Assembly (NCBI GenBank): GCA_030490835.1
Contig: CM059972.1
Coordinates: 45,859,452 to 45,923,451, forward strand
DNA length: 64,000 nucleotides
From: Annona cherimola
Lineage: Eukaryota > Streptophyta > Magnoliopsida > Magnoliales > Annonaceae
Reading direction: 5' to 3'
Positions 35,807 through 50,000 of this stretch are shown piece by piece (the stretch's first letter is position 1; each line of letters begins with the position of its first letter). A program made the position numbers and the translations under genes. The notes beneath the pieces are model-generated. The model was not told where the DNA came from, did not search any database, and was given only the letters and a program-made list of their open reading frames with translations.

Positions 35807-37000
35807 GTCATTCCTTTTCGTTCGAATGTAAATGAAATAAAGGGATTGTTGTTAATTGTAGTTGATTGAAGTTCCTTTCCTCCGATTCAGTTGTTTTGAA
35901 TCTTTTGAAATGCGTTAAAGTTTACTCGTTCTCACTACAGTCAAATCAAGTCAATTACATTGAGTTGTACTCAATTCTAACTAATCAAAGTTCATTCTAT
36001 CCAACTGAATTCATTTGATTCGATTTCAATGCCTTTAAGGTCATTCCTTGTCGTTCGAATGTAAATGAAATGAAGGGATTGATGTTGATTGTTGTTGATT
36101 GAAGTTCCTTTCGTCCGAATTAGTTGTTTTGAATCTATTGCAAAGCATTAAAGTTTACTCGTTCTACTTACAGTCAAATCAAGTCAATTAGATTGAGTTG
36201 TACTCAATTGTAGCTAATCAAAGTTCATTGTATCAAACTCAATTCATTTGATTCGATTTCAACGCCTTTGAAGTCATCCGTTGTCGTTCGAATGTAGATG
36301 AAATCAAGGGATTGTTGTTAATTGTTGTTCATTGAAGTTCCTTTCGTCAAATTCAGTTGTTTTGAGTCTATTGGAATGCGTTAAAGTTTACTCGTACTCC
36401 TTACAGTCAAATCAAGTCAATTAGATTGAGTTGTACTCAATTCCAGCTAATCAAAGTTCATTCTATCAAACTCAATTCATTTGATTCGATTTGAATACCT
36501 TTAAGGTCTTCCCTTGTCGGTCGAATATAAATGAAATGAAGGGATTGATGTTGATTGTTGTTGATTGAAGTTCCTTTCGTCTGAATTAGTTGTTTTGAAT
36601 CTTTTGGAAGGCATTAAAGTTTACTCTTTCTACTTACAGTCAAATCAAGTGAATTAGATTGAGTTGTACTCAATTGTAGCTAATCAAAGTTCATTCTATC
36701 AAACTCAATTCATTTGATTCGATTTCAACGCCTTTAACGTCATTCCTTTTCGTTCGAATGTAAATGAAATAAAGGGATTGCTGTTAATTGTTGTTAATTG
36801 AAGTTCCTTTCCTCCGATTCAGTTGTTTGGAATCTTTTGAAATGCGTTAAAGTTTACTCGTTCTCACTACAGTCAAATCAAGTCAATTACATTGAGTTGT
36901 ACTCAATTCTAACTAATCAAAGTTCATTCTATCCAACTGAATTCATTTGATTCGATTTCAATGCCTTTAAGGTCATTCCTTGTCGTTCGAATGTAAATGA
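35807..37000 (+). repeat. Five-monomer block copied to 40,926-42,119 and 50,699-51,892
   Basis: The run that includes ttgtagttgattgaag, gcaaagcattaaag, ttttgagtctattgg, gaaggcattaaag and actctttctac repeats at an offset of 5,119 bp (22 monomers) and again 9,773 bp later. For example, gcaaagcatt occurs at 36,141, 41,260 and 51,033. The match ends sharply: copy 1 continues with aataaagggattgctg, whereas copies 2 and 3 continue with aatcatgggattgttg. Confidence 0.8.
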
Positions 37001-39659
37001 AATAAAGGGATTGCTGTTAATTGTTGTTGATTGAAGTTCCTTTCCTCCGATTCAGTTGTTTTGAATCTTTTGAAATGTGTTAAAGTTTACTCGTTCTCAC
37101 TACAGTCAAATCAAGTCGATTACATTGAGTTGTACTCAATTCTAACTAATCAAAGTTCATTCTATCCAACTGAATTCATTTGATTCGATTTCAATGCCTT
37201 TAACGTCCTTCCTTTTCGTTCGAATGTAAATGAAATAAAGGGATTGATGTTAATTGTTGTTGATTGAAGTTCCTTTCCTCCGATTCAGTTGTTTTGAATC
37301 TATTGGAATGCGTTAAAGTTTACTCGTTCTCCTTAGAGTAGAATCAAGTCAATTAGATTGAGTTGTACTTATTCTAGCTAATCAAAGTTCATTCTATCAA
37401 ACTCAATTCATTTGATTCGATTTGAATACCTTTAAGGTCTTCCCCTGTCGTTCGAATGTACATGAAATGAAGGGATTGATGTTGATTGTTGTTGATTGAA
37501 GTTCCTTTCGTCCGAATTAGTTGTTTTGAATCTATTGCAATGCATTAAAGTTTACTCGTTCTACTTACAGTCAAATCAAGTTAATTAGATTGAGTTGTAC
37601 TCAATTGTAGCTAATGAAAGTTCATTCTATAAAACTGAATTCATTTGATTCGATTTAAATGCCTTTAACGTCATTCCTTGTCGTTCGAATGTAAATGAAA
37701 TGAAGGGATTGATGTTGATTGTTGTTGATTGAAGTTCCTTTCATCCGAATTAATTGTTTTGAATCTATTGGAATGCATTAAAGTTTACTCGTTCTCATTA
37801 CAGTCAAATCAAGTCAATTACATTGAGTGTTACTCAATTCTAACTAATCAAAGATCATTCTATCCAACTGAATTCATTTGATTCGATTTCAATGCCTTTA
37901 AGGTCATTCCGTGTCGTTCAAATGTAAATGAAATCATGGGATTGTTGTTCATTGTTGTTGATTGAAGTTCCTTTCGTCCAATTCAGTTGTTTTGAATCCA
38001 TTGCAATGCCTTAAAGTTTACTCGTTCTCATTACAGTCAAATCAAGTCAATTAGATTGAGTTGTACTCAATTCTACCTAATCAAAGTTCATTCTATCCAA
38101 CTGACTTCATTTGATTCGATTTCAATGCCTTTAAGGTCATTCCCTGTCGTTCGAATGTAAATGAAATCATGGGATTGTTGTTAATTGTTGTTGATTAAAG
38201 TTCCTTTCGTCCAATTCAGTTGTTTTGAATCTATTGCAATGCGTTAAAGTTTACTCGTTCTCCTTACAGTCAAATCAAGTAAATTAGATTGAGTTGTACT
38301 CAATTCTAACTAATCAAAGTTCATTCTATTCAACTGAATTCATTTGATTCGATTTCAATGCCTTTAAGGTCGTTCCTTGTCGTTCGAATGTAAATGAAAT
38401 CTTGGGATTGTTGTTAATTGTTGTTGATGTAAGTTGCTTTCCTCCGATTCAGTTGTTTTGAATCTATTGAAATGCGTTAAAGTTTACTCGTTCTCACTAC
38501 AGTCAAATCAAGTCAATTAGATTGAGTTGTACTCAATTCTAACTAATCAAAGTTCATTCTATTCAACTGAATTCATTTGATTCGATTTCAATGCCTTTAA
38601 GGTCATTCCTTGTCCTACGAATGTAAATGAAATCAAGGGATTGTTGTTAATTGTTGTTGATTGAAGTTCCTTTCCTCCGATTCAGTTGTTTTGAATCTAT
38701 TGGAATGCGTTAAAGTTTACTCGTTCTCCTTAGAGTAGAATCAAGTCAATTAGTTTGAGTTTACTCAATTCTAGCTAATCAAAGTTCATTCTATCAAACT
38801 CAATTCATTTGATTCGATTTGAATACCTTTAAGGTCATCCCTTGTCGTTCGAATGTAAATGAAATGAAGGGATTGATGTTGATTGTTGTTGATTTAAGTT
38901 CCTTTCGTTCGAATTAGTTGTTTTGAATCTATTGGAATGGATTAAAGTTTACTCGTTCTACTTACAGTGTAATCAAGTCATTTAGATTGAGTTTTACACA
39001 ATTCTATCTTGTCAAAGTTCATTCTATCAAACTCAATACATTTGATTTGATTTGAATGCCTTTAAGGTCGTCCCTTGTCGTTCGAATGTAAATGAAATAA
39101 AGGGATTGTTGTTAATTGTTGTTGATTGAAGTTCCTTTCCTCCGATTCAGTTGTTTTGAATCTTTTGAAATGCGTTAAAGTTTACTCGTTCTCACTACAG
39201 TCAAATCAAGTCAATTACATTGAGTTGTACTCAATTCTAACTAATCAAAGTTCATTCTATCCAACTGAATTCATTTGATTCGATTTCAATGCCTTTAAGG
39301 TCATTCCTTATCGTTCGAATGTAAATGAAATGAAGGGATTGATGTTGATTGTTGTTGATTGAAGTTCCTTTCGTCCGAATTAGTTGTTTTGAATCTATTG
39401 GAATGCATTAAAGTTTACTCATTCTACTTACAGTCAAATCAAGTCAATTAGATTGAGTTGTACTCAATTGTAGCTAATGAAAGTTCATTCTATCAAACTC
39501 AATTCATTTGATTCGATTTCAATGCCTTTAACGTCATTCCTTGTCCTACGAATGTAAATGAAATCAAGGGATTGTTGTTAATTGTTGTTGATTGAAGTTC
39601 CTTTCGTCCGAATTAATTGTTTTGAATCTATTGGAATGCATTAAAGTTTACTCGTTCTC

Positions 39660-40610
39660 ATTAAAGTCAAATCAAGTCAATTACATTGAGTGTTACTCAG
39701 TTCTAACTAATCAAAGTTCATTCTATCCAACTGAATTCATTTGATTCGATTTCAATGCCTTTAAGGTCATTCCTTGTCGGTCGAATGTAAATGAAATCAA
39801 GGGATTGTTGTTAATTGTTGTTCATTGAAGTTCCTTTCCTCCGATTCAACTGTTTTGAATCTTTTGGAATGCATTAAAGTTTACTCGTTCTCATTACAGT
39901 CAAATCAAGTCAATTAGATTGAGTTGTACTTAATTCTAACTAATCAAAGTTCATTCTATTCAACTGAATTCATTCGATTCGATTTCAATGCCTTTAAGGT
40001 CATTCCTTGTCCTTCAAATGTAAATGAAATCATGGGATTGTTGTTAATTGTTGTTGATTGAAGTTCCTTTCGTCAAATTCAGTTGTTTTGAATCTATTGC
40101 AATGCGTTAAAGTTTACTCGTTCTCCTTACAGTCAAATCAAGTCAATGAGATTGAGTTGCACTCAATTCTAGCTAATCAAAGTTCATTCTATCAATCACA
40201 ATTCATTTGATTCGATTTGAATACCTTTAAGGTCATCCCTTGTCGTTCGAATGTAAATGAAATGAAGGGATTGTTGTTGATTGTTGTTGATTGAAGTTCC
40301 TTTCGTGCGAATTAGTTTTTTTGAATCTATTGGAATGCATTAAAGTTTACACGTTCTACTTACAGTCAAATCAAGTCATTTAGATTGAGTTTTACTCAAT
40401 TCTATCTAATCAAAGTTCATTCTATCCAACTGAATTCATTTTATTCGATTTCAATGCCTTTAAGGTCATTCCTTGTCATTCGAATGTAAATGAAATTATG
40501 GGATTGTTGTTAATTGTTGTTGATTGAAGTTCCTTTCGTCCAATTCAGTTGTTTTGAATATATTGCAATGCGTTAAAGTTTACTCGTTCTCCTTACAGTC
40601 AAATCAATTA
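39660..40610 (+). repeat. Left-array-type monomers embedded in the right array
   Basis: About four monomers with subtypes typical of the left array occur in left-array order: a gagtgttactca dyad form, cctccgattcaac, a ccttcaaatg variant with gtcaaattcag, gtgcgaattag with tttacacgttc and tcatttag, then gtccaattcag/atattgc with the 5-bp deletion allele. The nearest left-array runs are about 3,400-4,200 and 15,700-16,620. The block recurs at about 49,433-50,383 through the 9,773-bp duplication, and its last part recurs at about 61,200-61,560. Confidence 0.72.
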
Positions 40611-43260
40611 GATTGAGTTGTACTCAATTGTAGCTAATGGAAGTTCGTTCTATCAAACTCAATTCATTTGATTCGATTTCAATGCCTTTAACGTCATTCC
40701 TTTTCGTTCGAATGTAAATGAAATAAAGGGATTGTTGTTAATTGTTGTTGATTGAAGTTCCTTTCGTCCGAATTAGTTGTTTTGAATCTATTGCAATGCA
40801 TTAAAGTTTACTCGTTCTACTTACAGTCAAATAAAGTCAATTAGATTGAGTTGTACTCAATTGTAGCAAATGAAAGTTCATTCTATCAAACTCAATTCAT
40901 TTGATTTGATTTCAATGCCTTTAACGTCATTCCTTTTCGTTCGAATGTAAATGAAATAAAGGGATTGTTGTTAATTGTAGTTGATTGAAGTTCCTTTCCT
41001 CCGATTCAGTTGTTTTGAATCTTTTGAAATGCGTTAAAGTTTACTCGTTCTCACTACAGTCAAATCAAGTCAATTACATTGAGTTGTACTCAATTCTAAC
41101 TAATCAAAGTTCATTCTATCCAACTGAATTCATTTGATTCGATTTCAATGCCTTTAAGGTCTTTCCTTGTCGTTCGAATGTAAATGAAATGAAGGGATTG
41201 ATGTTGATTGTTGTTGATTGAAGTTCCTTTCGTCCGAATTAGTTGTTTTGAATCTATTGCAAAGCATTAAAGTTTACTCGTTCTACTTACAGTCAAATCA
41301 AGTCAATTAGATTGAGTTGTACTCAATTGTAGCTAATCAAAGTTCATTGTATCAAACTCAATTCATTTGATTCGATTTCAACGCCTTTGAAGTCATCCGT
41401 TGTCGTTCGAATGTAGATGAAATCAAGGGATTGTTGTTAATTGTTGTTCATTGAAGTTCCTTTCGTCAAATTCAGTTGTTTTGAGTCTATTGGAATGCGT
41501 TAAAGTTTACTCGTACTCCTTACAGTCAAATCAAGTCAATTAGATTGAGTTGTACTCAATTCCAGCTAATCAAAGTTCATTCTATCAAACTCAATTCATT
41601 TGATTCGATTTGAATACCTTTAAGGTCTTCCCTTGTCGGTCGAATATAAATGAAATGAAGGGATTGATGTTGATTGTTGTTGATTGAAGTTCCTTTCGTC
41701 TGAATTAGTTGTTTTGAATCTTTTGGAAGGCATTAAAGTTTACTCTTTCTACTTACAGTCAAATCAAGTGAATTAGATTGAGTTGTACTCAATTGTAGCT
41801 AATCAAAGTTCATTCTATCAAACTCAATTCATTTGATTCGATTTCAACGCCTTTAACGTCATTCCTTTTCGTTCGAATGTAAATGAAATAAAGGGATTGC
41901 TGTTAATTGTTGTTAATTGAAGTTCCTTTCCTCCGATTCAGTTGTTTGGAATCTTTTGAAATGCGTTAAAGTTTACTCGTTCTCACTACAGTCAAATCAA
42001 GTCAATTACATTGAGTTGTACTCAATTCTAACTAATCAAAGTTCATTCTATCCAACTGAATTCATTTGATTCGATTTCAATGCCTTTAAGGTCATTCCTT
42101 GTCGTTCGAATGTAAATGAAATCATGGGATTGTTGTTAATTGTTGTAGATTGAAGTTCCTTTCGTCCAATTCAGTTGTTTTGAATATATTGCAATGCGTT
42201 AATGTTTACTCGTTCTCCTTACAGTCAAATCAATTAGATTGAGTTGTACTCAATTGTAGCTAATGAAAGTTCGTTCTATCAAACTCAATTCATTTGATTC
42301 GATTTCAATGCCTTTAACGTCATTCCTTTTGGTTCGAATGTAAATGAAATAAAGGGATTGTTGTTAATTGTTGTTGATTGAAGTTCCTTTCCTCCGATTC
42401 AGTTGTTTTGAATCTTTTTAAATGCGTTAAAGTTTACTCGTTCTCACTACAGTCAAATCAAGTCAATTACATTGAGTTGTACTCAATTCTAACTAATCAA
42501 AGTTCATTCTATCCAACTGAATTCATTTGATTCGATTTCAATGCCTTTAAGGTCATTCCTTATCGTTCGAATGTAAATGAAATGAAGGGATTGATGTTGA
42601 TTGTTGTTGATTGAAGTTCCTTTCGTCCGAATTAGTTGTTTTGAATCTATTGGAATGCATTAAAGTTTACTCATTCTACTTACAGTCAAATCAAGTCAAT
42701 TAGATTGAGTTGTACTCAATTGTAGCTAATGAAAGTTCATTCTATCAAACTCAATTCATTTGATTCGATTTCAATGCCTTTAACGTCATTCCTTTTCGTT
42801 CGAATGTAAATGAAATAAAGGGATTGTTGTTAATTGTTGTTGATTGAAGTTCCTTTCCCCCGATTCAGTTGTTTTGAATCTTTTGAAATGCGTTCAAGTT
42901 TACTCGTTCTCACTACAGTCAAATCAAGTCGATTACATTGAGTTGTACTCAATTCTAACTAATCAAAGTTCATTCTATCCAACTGAATTCATTTGATTCG
43001 ATTTCAATTCCTTTAAGGTCATTCCTTGTCGTTCGAATGTAAATGAAATCATGGGATTGTTGTTAATTGTTGTTGATTGAAGTTCCTTTCCTCCGATTCA
43101 GTTGTTTTGAATCTTTTGAAATGCGTTAAAGTTTACTCGTTCTCACTACAGTCAAATCAAGTCAATTACATTGAGTTGTACTCAATTCTAACTAATCAAA
43201 GTTCATTCTATCCAACTGAATTCATTTGATTCGATTTCAATGCCTTTAAGGTCATTCCTT

Positions 43261-46200
43261 GTCGTTCGAATGTAAATGAAATGAAGGGATGGATGTTGAT
43301 TGTTGTTGATTGAAGTTCCTTTCGTCCGAATTAGTTGTTTTGAATCTATTGGAATGCATTAAAGTTTACTCATTCTACTTACAGTCAAATCAAGTCAATT
43401 AGATTGAGTTGTACTCAATTGTAGCTAATGAAAGTTCGTTCTATCAAACTCAATTCATTTGATTCGATTTCAATGCCTTTAACGTCATTCCTTTTCGTTC
43501 GAATGTAAATGAAATAAAGGGATTGTTGTTAATTGTTGTTGATTGAAGTTCCTTTCCTCCGATTCAACTGTTTTGAATCTTTTGGAATGCATTAAAGTTT
43601 ACTCGTTCTCATTACAGTCAAATCAAGTCCATTAGATTGAGTTGTACTCAATTCTAACTAATCAAAGTTCATTCTATTCAACTGAATTCATTTGATTCGA
43701 TTTCAATTCCTTTAAGGTCATTCCTTGTCGTTCGAATGTAAATGAAATCCTGGGATTGCTGTTAATTGTTGTTGATTGAAGTTCCTTTGCTCCGATTCAA
43801 CTGTTTTGAATCTTTTAGAATGCATTAAAGTTTACTCGTTCTCCATACAGTCAAATCAAGTCATTTAGATTGAGTTGTACTCAATTCTAACTAATCAAAG
43901 TTCATTCTAATCAACTGAATTCATTTGATTCGATTTCAATGCCTTTAAGGTCATTCCGTGTCGTTCAAATGTAAATGAAATCATGGGATTGTTGTTCATT
44001 GTTGTTTATTGAAGTTCCTTTCGTCCAATTCAGTTGTTTTGAATCCATTGCAATGCCTTAAAGTTTACTCGTTCTCATTACAGTCAAATCAAGTCAATTA
44101 GATTGAGTTGTACTCAATTCTACCTAATCAAAGTTCATTCTATCCAACTGACTTCATTTGATTCGATTTCAATGCCTTTAAGGTCATTCCCTGTCGTTCG
44201 AATGTAAATGAAATCATGGGATTGTTGTTAATTGTTGTTGATTAAAGTTCCTTTCGTCCAATTCAGTTGTTTTGAATCTATTGCAATGCGTTAAAGTTTA
44301 CTCGTTCTCCTTACAGTCAAATCAAGTAAATTAGATTGAGTTGTACTCAATTCTAACTAATCAAAGTTCATTCTATTCAACTGAATTCATTTGATTCGAT
44401 TTCAATGCCTTTAAGGTCGTTCCTTGTCGTTCGAATGTAAATGAAATCTTGGGATTGTTGTTAATTGTTGTTGATGTAAGTTGCTTTCCTCCGATTCAGT
44501 TGTTTTGAATCTATTGAAATGCGTTAAAGTTTACTCGTTCTCACTACAGTCAAATCAAGTCAATTAGATTGAGTTGTACTCAATTCTAACTAATCAAAGT
44601 TCATTCTATTCAACTGAATTCATTTGATTCGATTTCAATGCCTTTAAGGTCATTCCTTGTCCTACGAATGTAAATGAAATCAAGGGATTGTTGTTAATTG
44701 TTGTTGATTGAAGTTCCTTTCCTCCGATTCAGTTGTTTTGAATCTATTGGAATGCGTTAAAGTTTACTCGTTCTCCTTACAGTCAAATCAAGTCAATTAG
44801 TTTGAGTTTACTCAATTCTAGCTAATCAAAGTTCATTCTATCAAACTCAATTCATTTGATTCGATTTGAATACCTTTAAGGTCATCCCTTGTCGTTCGAA
44901 TGTAAATGAAATGAAGGGATTGATGTTGATTGTTGTTGATTTAAGTTCCTTTCGTTCGAATTAGTTGTTTTGAATCTATTGGAATGGATTAAAGTTTACT
45001 CATTCTACTTACAGTGTAATCAAGTCATTTAGATTGAGTTTTACACAATTCTATCTAGTCAAAGTTCATTCTATCAAACTCAATACATTTGATTTGATTT
45101 GAATGCCTTTAAGGTCGTCCCATGTCGTTCGAATGTAAATGAAATGAAGGGATGGATGTTGATTGTTGTTGATTGAAGTTCCTTTCGTCCGAATTAGTTG
45201 TTTTGAATCTATTGGAATGCATTAAAGTTTACTCATTCTACTTACAGTCAAATCAAGTCAATTAGATTGAGTTGTACTCAATTGTAGCTAATGAAAGTTC
45301 GTTCTATCAAACTCAATTCATTTGATTCGATTTCAATGCCTTTAACGTCATTCCTTTTCGTTCGAATGTAAATGAAATCAAGGGATTGTTGTTAATTGTT
45401 GTTGATTGAAGTTCCTTTCCTCCGATTCAACTGTTTTGAATCTTTTGGAATGCATTAAAGTTTACTCGTTCTCATTACAGTCAAATCAAGTCAATTAGAT
45501 TGAGTTGTACTCAATTCTAACTAATCAAAGTTCATTCTATTCAACTATATTCATTTGATTCGATTTCAATTCCTTTAAGGTCATTCCTTGTCGTTCGAAT
45601 GTAAATGAAATCCTGGGATTGCTGTTAATTGTTGTTGATTGAAGTTCCTTTGCTCCGATTCAACTGTTTTGAATCTTTTAGAATGCATTAAAGTTTACTC
45701 GTTCTCCATACAGTCAAATCAAGTCATTTAGATTGAGTTGTACTCAATTCTAACTAATCAAAGTTCATTCTATTCAACTGAATTCATTTGATTCGATTTC
45801 AATGCCTTTAAGGTCATTCCGTGTCGTTCAAATGTAAATGAAATCATGGGATTGTTGTTCATTGTTGTTGATTGAAGTTCCTTTCGTCTAATTCAGTTGT
45901 TTTGAATCCATTGCAATGCCTTAAAGTTTACTCGTTCTCATTACAGTCAAATCAAGTCAATTAGATTGAGTTGTACTCAATTCTACCTAATCAAAGTTCA
46001 TTCTATCCAACTGACTTCATTTGATTCGATTTCAATGCCTTTAAGGTCATTCCCTGTCGTTCGAATGTAAATGAAATCATGGGATTGTTGTTAATTGTTG
46101 TTGATTAAAGTTCCTTTCGTCCAATTCAGTTGTTTTGAATCTATTGCAATGCGTTAAAGTTTACTCGTTCTCCTTACAGTCAAATCAAGTAAATTAGATT

Positions 46201-46986
46201 GAGTTGTACTCAATTCTAACTAATCAAAGTTCATTCTATTCAACTGAATTCATTTGATTCGATTTCAATGCCTTTAAGGTCGTTCCTTGTCGTTCGAATG
46301 TAAATGAAATCTTGGGATTGTTGTTAATTGTTGTTGATGTAAGTTGCTTTCCTCCGATTCAGTTGTTTTGAATCTATTGAAATGCGTTAAAGTTTACTCG
46401 TTCTCACTACAGTCAAATCAAGTCAATTAGATTGAGTTGTACTCAATTCTAACTAATCAAAGTTCATTCTATTCAACTGAATTCATTTGATTCGATTTCA
46501 ATGCCTTTAAGGTCATTCCTTGTCCTACGAATGTAAATGAAATCAAGGGATTGTTGTTAATTGTTGTTGATTGAAGTTCCTTTCCTCCGATTCAGTTGTT
46601 TTGAATCTATTGGAATGCGTTAAAGTTTACTCGTTCTCCTTACAGTCAAATCAAGTCAATTAGTTTGAGTTTACTCAATTCTAGCTAATCAAAGTTCATT
46701 CTATCAAACTCAATTCATTTGATTCGATTTGAATACCTTTAAGGTCATCCCTTGTCGTTCGAATGTAAATGAAATGAAGGGATTGATGTTGATTGTTGTT
46801 GATTTAAGTTCCTTTCGTTCGAATTAGTTGTTTTGAATCTATTGGAATGGATTAAAGTTTACTCGTTCTACTTACAGTGTAATCAAGTCATTTAGATTGA
46901 GTTTTACACAATTCTATCTTGTCAAAGTTCATTCTATCAAACTCAATACATTTGATTTGATTTGAATGCCTTTAAGGTCGTCCCTT
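43261..46986 (+). repeat. Two tandem copies of a 1,863-bp octamer
   Basis: Copies run about 43,261-45,123 and 45,124-46,986. Marks spaced 1,863 bp include gatgtaagttgc at 44,473 and 46,336, aaatcctgggattgctg near 43,745 and 45,608, and atgaagggatggatg near 43,281 and 45,144. A partial third copy (about 47,660-48,850, gatgtaag at 48,199) follows. The whole arrangement repeats in the second 9,773-bp unit at about 53,034-56,760. Confidence 0.83.
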
Positions 46987-47032
46987 GTCGTTCGAATGTA
47001 AATGAAATAAAGGGATTGTTGTTAATTGTTGT

Positions 47033-50000
47033 TGATTGAAGTTCCTTTCCTCCGATTCAGTTGTTTTGAATCTATTGGAATGCGTTAAAGTTTACTCGTT
47101 CTCCTTAGAGTAGAATCAAGTCAATTAGATTGAGTTGTACTTAATTCTAGCTAATCAAAGTTCATTCTATCAAACTCAATTCATTTGATTCGATTTGAAT
47201 ACTTTTAAGGTCTTCCCTTGTCGTTCGAATGTACATGAAATGAAGGGATTGATGTTGATTGTTGTTGATTGAAGTTCCTTTCGTCCGAATTAGTTGTTTT
47301 GAATCTATTGCAATGCATTAAAGTTTACTCGTTCTACTTACAGTCAAATCAAGTTAATTAGATTGAGTTGTACTCAATTGTAGCTAATGAAAGTTCATTC
47401 TATCAAACTGAATTCATTTGATTCGATTTCAATGCCTTTAACGTCATTCCTTGTCCTACGAATGTAAATGAAATCAAGGGATTGTTGTTAATTGTTGTTG
47501 ATTGAAGTTCCTTTCGTCCGAATTAATTGTTTTGAATCTATTGGAATGCATTAAAGTTTACTCGTTCTCATTACAGTCAAATCAAGTCAATTACATTGAG
47601 TGTTACTCAATTCTAACTAATCAAAGATCATTCTATCCAACTGAATTCATTTGATTCGATTTCAATGCCTTTAAGGTCATTCCGTGTCGTTCAAATGTAA
47701 ATGAAATCATGGGATTGTTGTTCATTGTTGTTGATTGAAGTTCCTTTCGTCCAATTCAGTTGTTTTGAATCCATTGCAATGCCTTAAAGTTTACTCGTTC
47801 TCATTACAGTCAAATCAAGTCAATTAGATTGAGTTGTACTCAATTCTACCTAATCAAAGTTCATTCTATCCAACTGACTTCATTTGATTCGATTTCAATG
47901 CCTTTAAGGTCATTCCCTGTCGTTCGAATGTAAATGAAATCATGGGATTGTTGTTAATTGTTGTTGATTAAAGTTCCTTTCGTCCAATTCAGTTGTTTTG
48001 AATCTATTGCAATGCGTTAAAGTTTACTCGTTCTCCTTACAGTCAAATCAAGTCAATGAGATTGAGTTGCACTCAATTCTAGCTAATCAAAGTTCATTCT
48101 ATCCAACTGACTTCATTTGATTCGATTTCAATGCCTTTAAGGTCGTTCCTTGTCGTTCGAATGTAAATGAAATCTTGGGATTGTTGTTAATTGTTGTTGA
48201 TGTAAGTTGCTTTCCTCCGATTCAGTTGTTTTGAATCTATTGAAATGCGTTAAAGTTTACTCGTTCTCACTACAGTCAAATCAAGTCAATTAGATTGAGT
48301 TGTACTCAATTCTAACTAATCAAAGTTCATTCTATTCAACTGAATTCATTTGATTCGATTTCAATGCCTTTAAGGTCATTCCTTGTCCTACGAATGTAAA
48401 TGAAATCAAGGGATTGTTGTTAATTGTTGTTGATTGAAGTTCCTTTCCTCCGATTCAGTTGTTTTGAATCTATTGGAATGCGTTAAAGTTTACTCGTTCT
48501 CCTTACAGTCAAATCAAGTCAATTAGTTTGAGTTTACTCAATTCTAGCTAATCAAAGTTCATTCTATCAAACTCAATTCATTTGATTCGATTTGAATACC
48601 TTTAAGGTCATCCCTTGTCGTTCGAATGTAAATGAAATGAAGGGATTGATGTTGATTGTTGTTGATTTAAGTTCCTTTCGTTCGAATTAGTTGTTTTGAA
48701 TCTATTGGAATGGATTAAAGTTTACTCGTTCTACTTACAGTGTAATCAAGTCATTTAGATTGAGTTTTACACAATTCTATCTTGTCAAAGTTCATTCTAT
48801 CAAACTCAATACATTTGATTTGATTTGAATGCCTTTAAGGTCGTCCCTTGTCGTTCGAATGTAAATGAAATAAAGGGATTGTTGTTAATTGTTGTTGATT
48901 GAAGTTCCTTTCCTCCGATTCAGTTGTTTTGAATCTATTGGAATGCGTTAAAGTTTACTCGTTCTCCTTAGAGTAGAATCAAGTCAATTAGATTGAGTTG
49001 TACTTAATTCTAGCTAATCAAAGTTCATTCTATCAAACTCAATTCATTTGATTCGATTTGAATACTTTTAAGGTCTTCCCTTGTCGTTCGAATGTACATG
49101 AAATGAAGGGATTGATGTTGATTGTTGTTGATTGAAGTTCCTTTCGTCCGAATTAGTTGTTTTGAATCTATTGCAATGCATTAAAGTTTACTCGTTCTAC
49201 TTACAGTCAAATCAAGTTAATTAGATTGAGTTGTACTCAATTGTAGCTAATGAAAGTTCATTCTATCAAACTGAATTCATTTGATTCGATTTCAATGCCT
49301 TTAACGTCATTCCTTGTCCTACGAATGTAAATGAAATCAAGGGATTGTTGTTAATTGTTGTTGATTGAAGTTCCTTTCGTCCGAATTAATTGTTTTGAAT
49401 CTATTGGAATGCATTAAAGTTTACTCGTTCTCATTACAGTCAAATCAAGTCAATTACATTGAGTGTTACTCAGTTCTAACTAATCAAAGTTCATTCTATC
49501 CAACTGAATTCATTTGATTCGATTTCAATGCCTTTAAGGTCATTCCTTGTCGGTCGAATGTAAATGAAATCAAGGGATTGTTGTTAATTGTTGTTCATTG
49601 AAGTTCCTTTCCTCCGATTCAACTGTTTTGAATCTTTTGGAATGCATTAAAGTTTACTCGTTCTCATTACAGTCAAATCAAGTCAATTAGATTGAGTTGT
49701 ACTTGATTCTAACTAATCAAAGTTCATTCTATTCAACTGAATTCATTCGATTCGATTTCAATGCCTTTAAGGTCATTCCTTGTCCTTCAAATGTAAATGA
49801 AATCATGGGATTGTTGTTAATTGTTGTTGATTGAAGTTCCTTTCGTCAAATTCAGTTGTTTTGAATCTATTGCAATGCGTTAAAGTTTACTCGTTCTCCT
49901 TACAGTCAAATCAAGTCAATGAGATTGAGTTGCACTCAATTCTAGCTAATCAAAGTTCATTCTATCAATCACAATTCATTTGATTCGATTTGAATACCTT

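Larger units (their letters stand above)
37261..47032 (+). repeat. 9,773-bp tandem duplication (42 monomers), copy 1
   Basis: Rare marks along this block recur exactly 9,773 bp to the right: aaagatcattc at 37,851 and 47,624, gatgtaag at 38,426 and 48,199, gcaaagcatt at 41,260 and 51,033, tttcccccgatt at 42,857 and 52,630 (counted at the first C), and gatgtaag at 44,473 and 54,246 and at 46,336 and 56,109. The offset equals the block length, so the copies are direct neighbours. Copies differ in a few patches (about 39,120-39,540, 48,070-48,130 and beyond about 46,860), suggesting later exchange. Confidence 0.88.
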
